Origin: Sphingopyxis sp. CCNWLW2
GTDB taxonomy: Bacteria; Pseudomonadota; Alphaproteobacteria; Sphingomonadales; Sphingomonadaceae
NCBI RefSeq assembly: GCF_037095755.1
Contig: NZ_JBAWKJ010000002.1
Location: forward strand, 1,116,001-1,180,000
Reading direction: 5' to 3'
Length of the DNA: 64,000 nucleotides
The notes beneath the pieces are model-generated. The model was not told where the DNA came from and made no database searches. It saw only the letters and a program-made list of their open reading frames with translations. Position numbers and translations under genes: made by a program. Of this stretch, positions 1-9,284 are shown piece after piece; the first letter of the stretch is position 1, and the number at the start of each line of letters is the position of its first letter.

Positions 1-1198
1 CGGCAAGAATCTGGACGGCCAGATGCAGGATTTCGTCGCGATCGATCCGGACAAGTTCCGCGAAGCGGTGAACTTCAGCAGCTATCAATATTGCAATCTG
101 GAGTGCGCCAAGGGCACCTATGGCGGGGTCGAAGAGAAATATACCTCGGGCTATGCCATGGTGAAGTTCGACACCGAAGACGTCTTGCCGTTCGCGCTGC
201 GCGGCGATGCCGGCGTCCGTTATGTCCGCACCAGCCTCGACACTTACGGGCCGATCCCCACCGCCGCGCCGGCCGGATCACCCTTTCCCACGCGATATGT
301 GATCTCGACGGTGGAGCGTAGCTATGATGACTGGCTGCCGTCGATCAACCTCGCGCTCGACGTCACGCCCGACCTTATCGCGCGTTTCTCCGCGGCGCGC
401 GTGATGTCGCGTCCGTCCTATGGGCAGCTCATCCCCAGCGGCAGCGCCAACATCGTGATCCGCACCGCCTCGATCACCAACCCCTATCTCGATCCGATCC
501 GGGCCAACACGATCGACGCCGCGCTCGAATGGTATTTCGCGCCCGGTTCGCTGATATCGGTCGCCTATTTCTACAAGAATATCGAGACCTATATCCAGAA
601 TACCAGTCAGCTGGTGCCGTTCCGTGAGCTCGGGCTCCCGCTGTCGCTGCTCGAGGGCACGGGCACGGGTGTCACACCCGACGAACTCTTCAATGTAACG
701 CGCAGCAACAACACCAACGGCGGGCCGCTGCGCGGGTTCGAGGCGAACCTTCAGCTGCCGTTCCGTTTCCTGCCGGGGGCGCTCAGCAATTTCGGCTTGC
801 TCGCCAATTTCACGCGGGTGCGCTCGAACATCAATTACATCATCTCGCCGACGATTACGCGCAGGGCGCCGCTCGTCGGTCTCTCGCCGGAAACCGCCAG
901 CGCCACGCTCTATTATGAGGACGACAAGTTCAGCGTCCGGTCGACGGTCAACTATCGCGCGGCGTTCCTCACCGGCATCCCGGGCCCGGTCGACAGCGAC
1001 GCGAACGTCAATGCGAGCTCGATCTTCGTCGACGCCTCGGCCTCGTACAACATCAACGACAATATCAAGCTCATCGCCGAGGTGTCGAACATCACCAACG
1101 AGACCAACCGCCTCTACACCGACACCACGCGGAAAGATCCGCTCTACACCTCCTATTTCGGCCGCACGTTCAGCCTGGCAGTCAATTTCCAGTTCTGA
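1..1198 (+). CDS. TonB-dependent receptor, C-terminal part (cut by window edge)
   Basis: The reading frame is open from base 2, so the start lies outside the window. About 398 residues of the outer-membrane beta-barrel are visible, with alternating aromatic and polar strands (for example VAYFYKNIE and LRGFEANLQLPF). The protein ends in SLAVNFQF, the terminal aromatic residue typical of Omp85-inserted barrels. The family imports large substrates through the outer membrane using TonB energy. It lies upstream of manD in the same direction, so a carbohydrate or uronic-acid oligomer is the likely substrate; that part is inference. The plug domain cannot be seen. Confidence 0.9.
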   Translation, partial: GKNLDGQMQDFVAIDPDKFREAVNFSSYQYCNLECAKGTYGGVEEKYTSGYAMVKFDTEDVLPFALRGDAGVRYVRTSLDTYGPIPTAAPAGSPFPTRYVISTVERSYDDWLPSINLALDVTPDLIARFSAARVMSRPSYGQLIPSGSANIVIRTASITNPYLDPIRANTIDAALEWYFAPGSLISVAYFYKNIETYIQNTSQLVPFRELGLPLSLLEGTGTGVTPDELFNVTRSNNTNGGPLRGFEANLQLPFRFLPGALSNFGLLANFTRVRSNINYIISPTITRRAPLVGLSPETASATLYYEDDKFSVRSTVNYRAAFLTGIPGPVDSDANVNASSIFVDASASYNINDNIKLIAEVSNITNETNRLYTDTTRKDPLYTSYFGRTFSLAVNFQF

Positions 1199-1210
1199 GC
1201 TTGTCCCTAT

Positions 1211-1251
1211 CGCCGCGAGCATCGGTCGGTTTTCCGACGATGCTCACGGCG
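1211..1251 (+). terminator. Hairpin downstream of the TonB receptor
   Basis: The arms GAGCATCGGTCGG (1217-1229) and CCGACGATGCTC (1234-1245) pair with one bulge around a TTTT loop. They are extended by outer CGCCG/CGGCG arms. There is no following T-run, so this is either a weak terminator or an mRNA 3' stabiliser. Confidence 0.4.
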
Positions 1252-1322
1252 ATATGTTGCGGGCGGCGACCACTCTCGGTGCGTGCCGGAAACCAGGTTG
1301 AAACCGGTCCATTAATTGTCAT

Positions 1323-1339
1323 AATTGGTATTACCAATT
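1323..1339. promoter_or_regulatory. GntR/FadR-type operator upstream of manD
   Basis: AATTGGTATTACCAATT is a perfect palindrome around a central T. It matches the FadR-subfamily GntR consensus TNGTNNNACNA exactly. It sits about 80 bases before the manD start, in the 220-base gap after the receptor. The likely regulator is the GntR protein at 8508-9242. Confidence 0.7.
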
Positions 1340-1418
1340 TTATTGAAAATGGTAAGGCAGATGCTATGAACAATGGGAGGAGCCGATTGGCACCCCGTAA
1401 TGAGAACAGGAAAATAGC

Positions 1419-2627
1419 ATGAAGATCCAGTCTGCCCGCGTCATCGTGACATGTCCGGGGCGCAATTTCGTGACCTTGAAAATCGAGACCGATCAGGGGG
1501 TTTTCGGAATCGGCGATGCGACGCTGAACGGGCGCGAACTCTCGGTCGTTTCCTATCTCGAAGACCATGTCATCCCTTGCCTGATCGGGATGGACCCGCG
1601 CCGGATCGAGGATATCTGGCAATATCTCTATCGCGGCGCCTACTGGCGGCGCGGCCCTGTCACCATGTCGGCGATCGCGGCGGTCGACACCGCGCTTTGG
1701 GATATCAAGGGCAAGATGGCGGGCATGCCGCTCTACGACCTGCTCGGCGGCAAGAGCCGCGACGGCGTGATGGTCTATGGCCATGCCAATGGCGCCGACA
1801 TCGCCGAAACCGTCGACGCCGTCGGCCAATATATCGACCTCGGATATAAGGCCATTCGCGCGCAATCGGGGGTCCCGGGGATCAAGGACGCCTATGGTGT
1901 CGGCCGCGGCAAGCTCTTCTATGAACCCGCCGACGCCGCGCTGCCGTCGCTGACGATCTGGGATACGAAGAAATATCTCGATCACATCCCCAAATTGTTC
2001 GAAAAAATCCGCGATACCTATGGCTTCGAGCATCATCTTCTCCACGATGGCCATCATCGGATGACACCCATCGAGGCCGCCCAGCTCGGGAAAGCGCTGG
2101 AGCCCGCAAAGCTATTCTGGCTCGAAGATGCGACCCCGGCGGAGAACCAGGAAGCATTCAAGCTCATTCGCCAACATACGACGACCCCGCTGGCCGTCGG
2201 AGAGATTTTCAACACGATCTGGGACTGCAAGGAGCTGATCCAGAACCAGCTGATCGACTATATCCGCGCGACCGTGGTCCACGCCGGCGGGATCACGCAT
2301 TTGCGGCGGATCGCCGACCTCGCCGCGATCTATCAGATCAAGACGGGCAGCCATGGCGCAACCGACCTGTCGCCCGTGTGCATGGGCGCGGCGCTCCACT
2401 TCGATAGCTGGGTCCCCAATTTCGGGATCCAGGAATATATGCGCCACACACCCGAGACCGACGAAGTCTTCCCCCACAGCTACCGTTTCGAGCAGGGATA
2501 TATGTATGCGGGTGACGCACCGGGCCACGGTGTCGATATCGACGAGAAGCTGGCGGCAAAATATCCCTATCAGCCCGCCTATCTGCCCGTCGCCCGGCTC
2601 GAGGACGGAACGATGTTCAACTGGTGA
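1419..2627 (+). CDS. manD: D-mannonate dehydratase, enolase superfamily
   Basis: This 402-residue enolase-superfamily protein converts D-mannonate to 2-keto-3-deoxy-D-gluconate in the cytoplasm. Residues known from the characterised Novosphingobium ManD fall at the same numbers here: R147, Y159, D210, H212, E236 and E262 (metal ligands D210/E236/E262 in LLHDGHH, WLEDATP and VGEIFNT). The N-terminal capping domain spans about residues 1-110 and the barrel follows. A perfect GntR-type operator lies just upstream. It supplies the third step after UxaC and UxuB encoded on the opposite strand nearby. Some related RspA-like proteins have low activity, but the residue match favours the high-activity type. 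Confidence 0.93.
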   Translation: MKIQSARVIVTCPGRNFVTLKIETDQGVFGIGDATLNGRELSVVSYLEDHVIPCLIGMDPRRIEDIWQYLYRGAYWRRGPVTMSAIAAVDTALWDIKGKMAGMPLYDLLGGKSRDGVMVYGHANGADIAETVDAVGQYIDLGYKAIRAQSGVPGIKDAYGVGRGKLFYEPADAALPSLTIWDTKKYLDHIPKLFEKIRDTYGFEHHLLHDGHHRMTPIEAAQLGKALEPAKLFWLEDATPAENQEAFKLIRQHTTTPLAVGEIFNTIWDCKELIQNQLIDYIRATVVHAGGITHLRRIADLAAIYQIKTGSHGATDLSPVCMGAALHFDSWVPNFGIQEYMRHTPETDEVFPHSYRFEQGYMYAGDAPGHGVDIDEKLAAKYPYQPAYLPVARLEDGTMFNW

Positions 2628-2681
2628 GGTGCCGAAATGCGGGAGAGCCCGGGGGGCTGCTGGTTCCGGGTTCAACTCAAC

Positions 2682-2761
2682 CCGTCATCCCGGCGAAGGC
2701 CGGGATCTCGACGGTGCGTCAGGTTGCGACGATGAGATCCCGGCCTTCGCCGGGATGACGG
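2682..2761. repeat. REP-like inverted repeat, family A copy 1
   Basis: Two perfect 28-base arms (2682-2709 and 2734-2761; core GTCATCCCGGCGAAGGCC) flank a 24-base loop. The element lies between the convergent ends of manD and uxuB, so it may also act as a bidirectional transcription stop. Related copies occur at 25136-25209 and 62461-62541. Confidence 0.8.
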
Positions 2762-2767
2762 AGAGGG

Positions 2768-4099
2768 TTAGGTAGCAGAGGCCTCCGGCCGCCATTCGGA
2801 CGCGATCAGGCCGCCCTTGTCGAACAGCCGCTCCATCGCATCAGGACCGGCCGCCGCTTCGCGCAGCTGGTCCGCAAGCGGGTCGTCGATCGAGTGATCG
2901 CTGCGTAGGAAGGCGATCCATGCAGCAATCGCCGTTTCCAGCGAGGAGCAACGTTGCCCACGGGCCTGATGCCAGGCGAGCGTTTCGAGCCAGCGTTGCG
3001 GGATCTTCTGGCTGCCATCCATCGCGATCTGGATCAGCCGGTGGTTCAACGCCGGATTGGCGAAACGGTCGAGCAAGGCATCGGCGTAGGCGGCGAGGTC
3101 CTGTCCCGGCGCGGCGTCGATCGTTGGCGCGGCTTCCTCGCGCATCAGCCGCTCGATCACTGGCCGGATCGCCGGGTCGACGATAGCCTGATGGACAAAC
3201 GCGTGCCCTGTCCCAAGTCCGATATAGGCGAGCGCCGAATGCGCGCCGTTGAGCATGCGCAGCTTTGCGGTCTCATAGGGTGCGACATCGGCGACAAGCT
3301 CGGCGCCCACCTTTTCCCAGCGCGGGCGCGGGCCGGCAAAATCATCCTCGATGACCCATTGGCTGAACGCCTCGGTGACGACGGCGCCCTCATCGCGCAC
3401 GCCGAGCGCAGCTTCGACCTCTGCGCGGTCGGCCTCGGTCGTCGCGGGGACGATGCGGTCGATCATCGTTGCGGGGCACGTGCATTCGCCGTCGAACCAC
3501 GCTGAAAGGTCGGGGTGATACGCGGCGAGATAGGCGCGCATCAGGCCGTGCAGCACCGCGCCATTGTTCGCCAGATTGTCGCAGCTGAGCAGCGTCAGCC
3601 CCGGCAAGCCCGCGGCCTTGCGCGCCGCGAGCCCCGCCGCGACGAAGCGATAGAGACTGCGACTGCCGGCAGCCTCAGCAAGGTCCAGCGATCCGTCGGG
3701 ACGCCGCAGATAGCCCTTCTCGGTGACGGTGAAGCTGACGATATGCGTCGTCGGTGCTGCGATCGCATCGACCACGGCCTGCGGATCGTCGGAGGCGACG
3801 AGCACGTGCCGGACCGCGCCAACCACACGCAATTCGCTTCCCGCGACGCTGCGCGCACTCACCGTGTAGACCCCATCCTGGGGATTCAGTTGCGCCGCGA
3901 CGTCGCCCGAACGGAGCGACACGCCGATGATGCCCCAATCGCGGTCGCCTGCTCGCATCGCATCGTCGGTGTAGACCGCCTGATGCGCGCGGTGGAACGC
4001 GCCGATGCCGATATGGACGATGCCGGCCGCCTGCGCGGCGCGGTCATAGGCCGGCGCCTGTATCGACGCCGGAAGCGGCGTTTGCGCGGACAGCCTCAC
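2768..4099 (-). CDS. uxuB: Fructuronate reductase (D-mannonate oxidoreductase)
   Basis: The 443-residue protein belongs to the mannitol dehydrogenase/long-chain polyol family and reduces D-fructuronate to D-mannonate with NADH. Visible signatures are GIGAFHRAHQAVY near the N-terminus (nucleotide-binding loop), LSCDNLANNG, and KLRMLNGAHSALAYIG in the C-terminal catalytic domain with the family lysine. The start is GTG, overlapping the uxaC stop as GTGA, which shows translational coupling in a transporter-uxaC-uxuB operon. It ends facing manD. Mannitol dehydrogenase is the alternative, but the uronate context decides. Confidence 0.9.
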   Translation of the reverse strand: MRLSAQTPLPASIQAPAYDRAAQAAGIVHIGIGAFHRAHQAVYTDDAMRAGDRDWGIIGVSLRSGDVAAQLNPQDGVYTVSARSVAGSELRVVGAVRHVLVASDDPQAVVDAIAAPTTHIVSFTVTEKGYLRRPDGSLDLAEAAGSRSLYRFVAAGLAARKAAGLPGLTLLSCDNLANNGAVLHGLMRAYLAAYHPDLSAWFDGECTCPATMIDRIVPATTEADRAEVEAALGVRDEGAVVTEAFSQWVIEDDFAGPRPRWEKVGAELVADVAPYETAKLRMLNGAHSALAYIGLGTGHAFVHQAIVDPAIRPVIERLMREEAAPTIDAAPGQDLAAYADALLDRFANPALNHRLIQIAMDGSQKIPQRWLETLAWHQARGQRCSSLETAIAAWIAFLRSDHSIDDPLADQLREAAAGPDAMERLFDKGGLIASEWRPEASAT

Positions 4100-5508
4100 A
4101 GCTTATACGCCGCCTTGGCGAGATTGTAGCTCAGGTCGACGGCGAGTTCGGCGGCTTCCCACTCTTCCATGCGATGCTCGGCGACGAGCTGCGCGAGGAA
4201 GCCGCAGTCGATGCGCCGCGCCACGTCGTGGCGCGCGGGGATCGACAGGAACGCGCGCGTGTCGTCGTTGAAACCGACGGTGTTGTAGAAGCCCGCGGTC
4301 TCGGTCGTGTGGCTGCGAAAGCGGCGCATCCCCTCGGGACTGTCGTGGAACCACCAGGCGGGACCAAGCTTCAGCGCAGGGTAATGGCCCGCAAGCGGCG
4401 CGAGTTCGCGCGCGTAAGAGGTCTCGTCGAGCGTGAAGAGGATGATCGTCAGCCCTGCCTCATTGCCATAGCGTCCAAGCAGCGGGCGCAGCGCATGGAC
4501 ATAGTCGGTGCTCGTGGGAATATCGGCGCCCTTATCGCGGCCATAATGCTCGAACAACCAAGGATTGTGGTTGCGGAAACTGCCCGGATGGATCTGCATG
4601 ACAAGCCCGTCGTCGAGGCTCATCCCCGCCATCACCGTCAGCATATGCGCGCGGAACAGCTCGGCGTCGGCGGCGCTCGCGCTGTCCCCGGTGACGCGTG
4701 CGAACAGCGCTTCGGCTTGCGTCTCCGACAGGTCGGCGGTCGCCGCGGTCGGATGGCCGTGGTCGGTCGAGGTCGCGCCCATCTCTGCGAAAAAGGCGCG
4801 GCGATTGCGGTGCGCAGCGAGATAGCCAGCGTAGCTATAGGCGTCTTCGCCCGAGAGGTCGGAGAAGCGCGCCAGATTGTCGTGGAAACCCTCAAATTCG
4901 GGATCGACCACCGGGTCGGGCCGATAGGCGGTAACCACCCGCCCCGACCACTCGCCGCTTGCGTTGGCGCTGCGAATGGCCGCGTGGTGCTCGAGCGTAT
5001 CGAGCGGGCTTTCGGTCGTCGCGATCACCTCGATCCCGTACCGGTCGTACAGCGCGCGGGGGCGGAAGGCATCGGTCGCGAGTTTCTCGGTGATCAGGTC
5101 GTAATAGAGGTCCGACGTCTCGCCCGCGAATTGCACATCGAAGCCGAAGGCCTCGGCGAATACCCAGTCCATCCACATCCGCGTCGGCGTGCCGCGGAAG
5201 AGATGGTAATTTTGGGCGAAGATCCGCCAGCTTTCGCGCGGGTCGGCGCCCTTGTTACGGCCCCCCAGCGCATCGAGCGAAATGCCCTGCGAATAGAGCA
5301 TCCGGAACGCATAATGGTCGGGATGCAGCAGGAACTCGGCGGCATTGCCGAACGATGCGTTACCCGCAAACCACGCCGGATCGGTGTGCCCGTGCGGGCT
5401 GACGATCGGCAGGTTCGCGACCTCGGCATAAAGGCGCCGGCAAATATCGCGCTGCGCCGGGTCGGACGGAAACAGGCGGTCGGGATGAAGCTGAAACGGG
5501 CGGGTCAT
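4096..5508 (-). CDS. uxaC: Glucuronate (uronate) isomerase
   Basis: This 470-residue amidohydrolase-fold enzyme isomerises D-glucuronate to D-fructuronate (or galacturonate to tagaturonate). The metal-site motif SPHGHTDP lies near residue 40. MQIHPGSFRNHNP, WFHDSPEGMRR and the C-terminal GFNDDTRAFLSIPARHDVAR are family hallmarks. The length is normal. The ATG overlaps the transporter stop as ATGA, and the stop overlaps the uxuB GTG, so all three genes are tightly coupled. It is the first committed step after uptake. Confidence 0.94.
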   Translation of the reverse strand: MTRPFQLHPDRLFPSDPAQRDICRRLYAEVANLPIVSPHGHTDPAWFAGNASFGNAAEFLLHPDHYAFRMLYSQGISLDALGGRNKGADPRESWRIFAQNYHLFRGTPTRMWMDWVFAEAFGFDVQFAGETSDLYYDLITEKLATDAFRPRALYDRYGIEVIATTESPLDTLEHHAAIRSANASGEWSGRVVTAYRPDPVVDPEFEGFHDNLARFSDLSGEDAYSYAGYLAAHRNRRAFFAEMGATSTDHGHPTAATADLSETQAEALFARVTGDSASAADAELFRAHMLTVMAGMSLDDGLVMQIHPGSFRNHNPWLFEHYGRDKGADIPTSTDYVHALRPLLGRYGNEAGLTIILFTLDETSYARELAPLAGHYPALKLGPAWWFHDSPEGMRRFRSHTTETAGFYNTVGFNDDTRAFLSIPARHDVARRIDCGFLAQLVAEHRMEEWEAAELAVDLSYNLAKAAYKL

Positions 5509-6818
5509 GCGGGGGTGCCTTCGCTTTCGACAGTGATAGGCGCGAGGCGCGGGCTGAGGAGATGGAGTGCCAGCACGGCGAGGAAATAAACCGTCGTGCA
5601 CACGGCGAAGATAATCGTGTAATTGCCGTTTGTCGCGTCGAGCACCAGCCCGGTCGACTTGGCCATGATCATGCCGCCGATGCCGCCCATGAAGCCGCCG
5701 AGTCCGATCACCGACCCGACCGCGCGTTTGGGAAACATGTCGGGCGGGATCGACAGGATCGTCGACGAAAAGGCCTGATGCCCGGCGAGCGCGAGACCGA
5801 TCAGGACGATGGCCAGCCACATATTGTCGAGGCCCGTGACGAACAACAGGGGCAGGACGAAACAACCGGCGATCACCATCGTCAGCTTGCGCGCGAAATT
5901 GGGGGTGCGTCCACGCTGGATCAGCTTCGAGGAGAGCCAGCCGCCCGCGATACTGCCGACGTCGGAAAGCAGGTACATGATGATCATCGGCAGCAGCACG
6001 ACCTTGAGGTCGACATCATAGGTGCTGGCGAAATATTTGGGCAGCCAGAACAGCATCAGATACCAGACGGGGTCGATAAGGAATTTCGCGACCGCGAACG
6101 CCCATGCCTCGCGCTTGGTGACGATTTTCGACCAGCCGAGGCGCGAGACCTGCTCGGGCGGATCATGCTCGATCCACGCGAGTTCGGCATCGCTGACCTT
6201 CCCGCTCTCGCGCGGATTGCTGTAGAGCCACAGCCACAATATCAACAGGATGGCGCCAAATGCGCCGGTGTAGATGAAGGTCTGACGCCAGTCGAAACCC
6301 GCCCAGACCATGAACAGCCAGATCGTCGGCGCGGTCAGAATGACGCCGATCGTCGTCGCGCTGTTGACCCAGCCGATCGCGTAGGCGCGTTCCTTCTGCG
6401 GAAACCATTCGCTCGACGCGCGAACGACCGCGGGGAAATGCCCCGCCTCGCCGACGCCGAGGATGACGCGCGCGGCCATGAAGGAGGCAATCGACCCCGC
6501 GAAACCATGGGCGACATGGCCGATCGTCCAGATGGCGATCGCAATGCTGTAGCCGATCTTGGGACCGAAACGGTCGATCAGCCAGCCCATCAACAGGAAG
6601 CCGAGCGCATAGGCGGCCTGAAACGCCATGACGATGTTGCCATAGTCATTCTCGCTCCACCGCATCTCGTCGCCAAGGACGGGCGCCAGCAGGCCGAGCA
6701 TCGTGCGGTCGATATAGTTGACCGTCGTTGCGGCGAACAGCAGCGCGACGATCAGCCAGCGATAGCGCCCCGTCCTGGGCACCGGCGGCGCCGATCCCGC
6801 TGTTATGGCCTGCGTCAT
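5505..6818 (-). CDS. Hexuronate transporter, MFS (anion:cation symporter family)
   Basis: The 437-residue protein has about 12 membrane helices and the MFS motif GWLIDRFGPKIGY between helices 2 and 3. The N-terminal NYIDRTMLGLLAPVL is typical of the ExuT/GudP/phthalate branch. The start at 6818 was chosen because GGGAGAGAC precedes it closely. It is the first intact gene of the operon with uxaC and uxuB, so it is likely an inner-membrane glucuronate/galacturonate importer. A remnant of a TonB receptor lies between it and the operator at 7105. Exact substrate is inferred from context. Confidence 0.85.
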   Translation of the reverse strand: MTQAITAGSAPPVPRTGRYRWLIVALLFAATTVNYIDRTMLGLLAPVLGDEMRWSENDYGNIVMAFQAAYALGFLLMGWLIDRFGPKIGYSIAIAIWTIGHVAHGFAGSIASFMAARVILGVGEAGHFPAVVRASSEWFPQKERAYAIGWVNSATTIGVILTAPTIWLFMVWAGFDWRQTFIYTGAFGAILLILWLWLYSNPRESGKVSDAELAWIEHDPPEQVSRLGWSKIVTKREAWAFAVAKFLIDPVWYLMLFWLPKYFASTYDVDLKVVLLPMIIMYLLSDVGSIAGGWLSSKLIQRGRTPNFARKLTMVIAGCFVLPLLFVTGLDNMWLAIVLIGLALAGHQAFSSTILSIPPDMFPKRAVGSVIGLGGFMGGIGGMIMAKSTGLVLDATNGNYTIIFAVCTTVYFLAVLALHLLSPRLAPITVESEGTPA

Positions 6819-6887
6819 ATGTCTCTCCCGTGGCACCAGAAAAATGCCGGGATCCGTCCGAACGAACCCCGGCAAGGCTGGGGATGG

Positions 6888-7046
6888 CTAGAAGGTCTGT
6901 TCGCGTTTCTGCGCAGTACGGATGATCTCGCCCGCCGTCGCGTCGGGCGCGCCCTGGGCCGGAGCGAGCGCGCCGGAGGCTACCGCAAGCAGCAAGGCCC
7001 CGCCAAATGGCCGCGCCAATGCGCTATCGAAAATGAAGGCCCGCAT
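6888..7046 (-). pseudogene. N-terminal remnant of a TonB-dependent receptor
   Basis: This 52-codon frame encodes a signal-peptide-like start (hydrophobic GGALLLAVASGALAPAQG) followed by GEIIRTAQKREQTF and then TAG. That stretch matches the conserved beginning of sphingomonad TonB receptors (usually EIVVTAQKREQ...), after which the plug domain should follow. Everything beyond is missing, and the next gene is the transporter 70 bases downstream. It keeps its position just behind the GntR-type operator, so it may still be translated as a leader peptide of the operon. Confidence 0.6.
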
Positions 7047-7098
7047 CACATTCTCCGCAACAGTCCGGACGCTTTCCGCGCCCCTCTCTGCAGCCTCC

Positions 7099-7121
7099 AT
7101 AGATATTGGTCAGACCGATTG
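7099..7121 (-). promoter_or_regulatory. GntR-type operator of the transporter-uxaC-uxuB operon
   Basis: The core ATTGGTCAGACCGAT (7105-7119) is an imperfect version of the palindrome ahead of manD. Including flanks, it is nearly identical to 15465-15485 upstream of the DUF1080 operon, in the same orientation. It lies about 55 bases upstream of the first start codon on the minus strand. Confidence 0.65.
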
Positions 7122-7475
7122 CAACAGGTGGTTTGTCATACATTTGCCGGGGATGCCAAACGGGCCTTATGGATCGTCCCTACAGTCGAAACTTACCAAT
7201 CATGGCGAAATTTGCTGGCAAAGGAGAGAATTTTTCGATGGCCGAGTTGGCCATTCTGAATGGGAAACGAGCATTTCGGGATTTCGCGTAGCCCTGACCA
7301 CAAAGCGATAAAAAAGCGATTGTCAAAATTGGCCATACCAAATAGGCTTGCACATGCTCCGAACCGACTGGCCGGAAGAAGCAGGTCGAACTTGGAGAGG
7401 ATGATAGAGCGGACCGGCACCCGCCGGGACGATGCCCGGCGCGGCCGGGATTCCGACCGAAAGGAACTGACCAAC
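7122..7475. promoter_or_regulatory. kdgK upstream region with operator-like site at 7328-7342
   Basis: This 354-base gap holds no convincing gene. ATTGGCCATACCAAA (7328-7342) matches 11 of 15 bases of the manD operator and sits about 135 bases before kdgK. A 17-codon frame at 7239-7292 follows AAAGGAG and also contains TTGGCCAT, but its coding status is doubtful. Confidence 0.5.
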
Positions 7476-8483
7476 ATGGGACGCTTTGTCGCCTTTGGCG
7501 AAATCCTGCTGCGCATGTCGCCCCCGGGGCGCAAACTCCTGCTCCAGACGCCGCGGCTCGACGTCTGGATCGGCGGCGCCGAGGCCAATGTCGCGGTCGC
7601 GCTCGCGCGGCTCGGCCACGACACGGCGATCGTCAGCGCCGTCCCCGACGATCCGCTCGGCGACGCGGCCGTCTCAGCGCTGCGCGGGCACGGCGTCGAT
7701 TGTTCGGCCGTCGCGCGGCGGCCCGGGCGGATGGGGGTCTATTATGCCGTGAGCGGCGCCGGTTTGCGCGCCACCAACATAATCTACGATCGCGCCCATT
7801 CCGCGTTCGCCGACGCCTCCGCGGCGGACTGGGACTGGGACCGGCTCCTCGCCGGCGCCGGCCGTCTGCACCTGTCGGGGATCACCCCGGCGCTGGGCCC
7901 CGGCGGAACGGCAGCGGCCTTCGCGGCGGCGGACGCCGCGACGCGGCTTGCTATTCCGATCTCGTTCGACGGCAATTATCGTGCGCGCCTGTGGGAAAGC
8001 TGGGACGGCGATGCCAGGGCCATCCTGTCCCGGCTGGTCGGCCTGGCGGATATCCTGTTCGGCAATCATCGCGACATCGCGCTCCTGCTCGGCCGCGATT
8101 TCGGCGATGACGGGCCGGCGCGACGACGGACTGCGGCGGACGCGGCATTTGATGCCTTTCCCAGGCTGGCGCTGATCGCCTCGACCGCGCGCCATGTCGA
8201 GGATGTGGACCATCATCGCCTCGCCGCGCGGATCGATACGCGCGACGGCTTTGCCCAGACCGAGGAGATCAGGGTTGCCGGTATCGTCGACCGCATCGGC
8301 ACCGGCGACGCATTCGCTGCGGGCGTGTTCGATGCGCTGCTGCGCGATCAATCCATCGCTGTCGCGGCGCAGACCGGGCTGGCCCTCGCCGTGCTGAAGC
8401 ATTCGCTTCCCGGCGATGCGAGCCTGTTCGGGCGATCCGATATCGAAGCCTTCCTGAGCGAGGGTTTCGATGTCAGGCGATAG
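7476..8483 (+). CDS. kdgK: 2-keto-3-deoxygluconate kinase, PfkB family
   Basis: The 335-residue PfkB-fold kinase phosphorylates KDG to KDPG, which Eda (not in the window) would cleave. The start at 7476 follows AAGGAA; the open frame further upstream is not coding-like. Visible motifs are the N-terminal FGEILLRM, substrate loop GGAEANVAVALARLG, and the ATP/catalytic signature DRIGTGDAFAAGVFDA with the general-base Asp near residue 278. It faces the GntR regulator tail to tail. It completes the conversion of ManD product. Confidence 0.9.
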   Translation: MGRFVAFGEILLRMSPPGRKLLLQTPRLDVWIGGAEANVAVALARLGHDTAIVSAVPDDPLGDAAVSALRGHGVDCSAVARRPGRMGVYYAVSGAGLRATNIIYDRAHSAFADASAADWDWDRLLAGAGRLHLSGITPALGPGGTAAAFAAADAATRLAIPISFDGNYRARLWESWDGDARAILSRLVGLADILFGNHRDIALLLGRDFGDDGPARRRTAADAAFDAFPRLALIASTARHVEDVDHHRLAARIDTRDGFAQTEEIRVAGIVDRIGTGDAFAAGVFDALLRDQSIAVAAQTGLALAVLKHSLPGDASLFGRSDIEAFLSEGFDVRR

Positions 8484-8507
8484 GGATATGCAAAGGGTAT
8501 GGCCCGA

Positions 8508-9242
8508 TTACTGGGCGTAGCGGCTCCGTTCGTCAGCGACCCGCTTTCGGGCCAGTTCGACCTCGTGCACCTCGGTTGCCTCCAGCAGCGCCTCGAGCGC
8601 GCGGCCCAGATGCTTTTGCATCGCTGCGCGCGCCGCCGCCGGGTCGCGCGCTTCCAGCGCGAGGACAATGTCCTCATGCTCGGCAACGCTCGGGGTCACC
8701 CCCGCGATATGCGCCTTGCTGCTGAGCAGGCGATAGAGCGAAGAGCGGGCGCGCATGTCCCACAGCGATTCCACGACCGCGACGAAGGCGCTGTTCAGGC
8801 TCGCGCTGGCGATCAGTTCGTGGAACTGGCGGTCGGCCACCTCGGCGCGCGCGCTGTCGCCGCCGGCATCGCCCATCGCTTTTACGAGCGTACGGAGCTC
8901 CGCAAGCTGGTCGTCGGTGATCCGTCCGGCCGCGAGCGCGGCAACCTCCCCCTCGATCTGACGGCGCGCTTCGAGCAGCTCGAAGGGACCGACGTCGGCG
9001 GAGGGGCCGTCAACATCGGCATGCGATATCGCCGTCACATAGACGCCCGATCCTTTGCGTACTTCGACCATCCCGTCGACCTCGAGCGCGATGATCGCCT
9101 CGCGAACCGTCGGCCGCGATACGTCATAGGACTGGGCGAGTTGCCGCTCCGACGGCAACCGCGCACCGATCGGATATTCCCCCGCCTCGATCTTGGCCGC
9201 GATATCGGTGGATACGCGTTCGTAGAGCCGTTTTGATTCCAT
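8508..9242 (-). CDS. GntR-family transcriptional regulator, FadR subfamily (uronate regulator candidate)
   Basis: About 244 residues. The N-terminal winged helix (residues 1-70) contains LPSERQLAQSYDVSRPTVREAI and the wing GSGVYV. The C-terminal FCD domain carries the metal/ligand set D and H in ADRQFHELI, H in AEHEDIV and H in MQKHL. The start at 9242 has GGGGA six bases upstream; an ATG 12 bases earlier is possible. It is last in the DUF1080/oxidoreductase operon and next to kdgK. FadR-type proteins bind TNGTNNNACNA sites, and such sites precede manD, the transporter operon, kdgK and this operon, suggesting an autoregulated UxuR/ExuR-like repressor responding to a uronate. Confidence 0.85.
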   Translation of the reverse strand: MESKRLYERVSTDIAAKIEAGEYPIGARLPSERQLAQSYDVSRPTVREAIIALEVDGMVEVRKGSGVYVTAISHADVDGPSADVGPFELLEARRQIEGEVAALAAGRITDDQLAELRTLVKAMGDAGGDSARAEVADRQFHELIASASLNSAFVAVVESLWDMRARSSLYRLLSSKAHIAGVTPSVAEHEDIVLALEARDPAAARAAMQKHLGRALEALLEATEVHEVELARKRVADERSRYAQ

Positions 9243-9284
9243 GCCATTCCCCATCAGGAAACCGCTATCTTGTTGGCCTATGCG

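Noticed and set aside
5562..7259. 565-codon plus-strand frame opposite the transporter
   Set aside because: It is a GC-driven antisense frame, rich in Arg/Asp/Gly, with no motif; the minus-strand transporter is unmistakable.
7239..7292. 17-codon frame after AAAGGAG upstream of kdgK
   Set aside because: Too short to support coding, spacing to the ribosome site is long; mentioned only within the intergenic entry.
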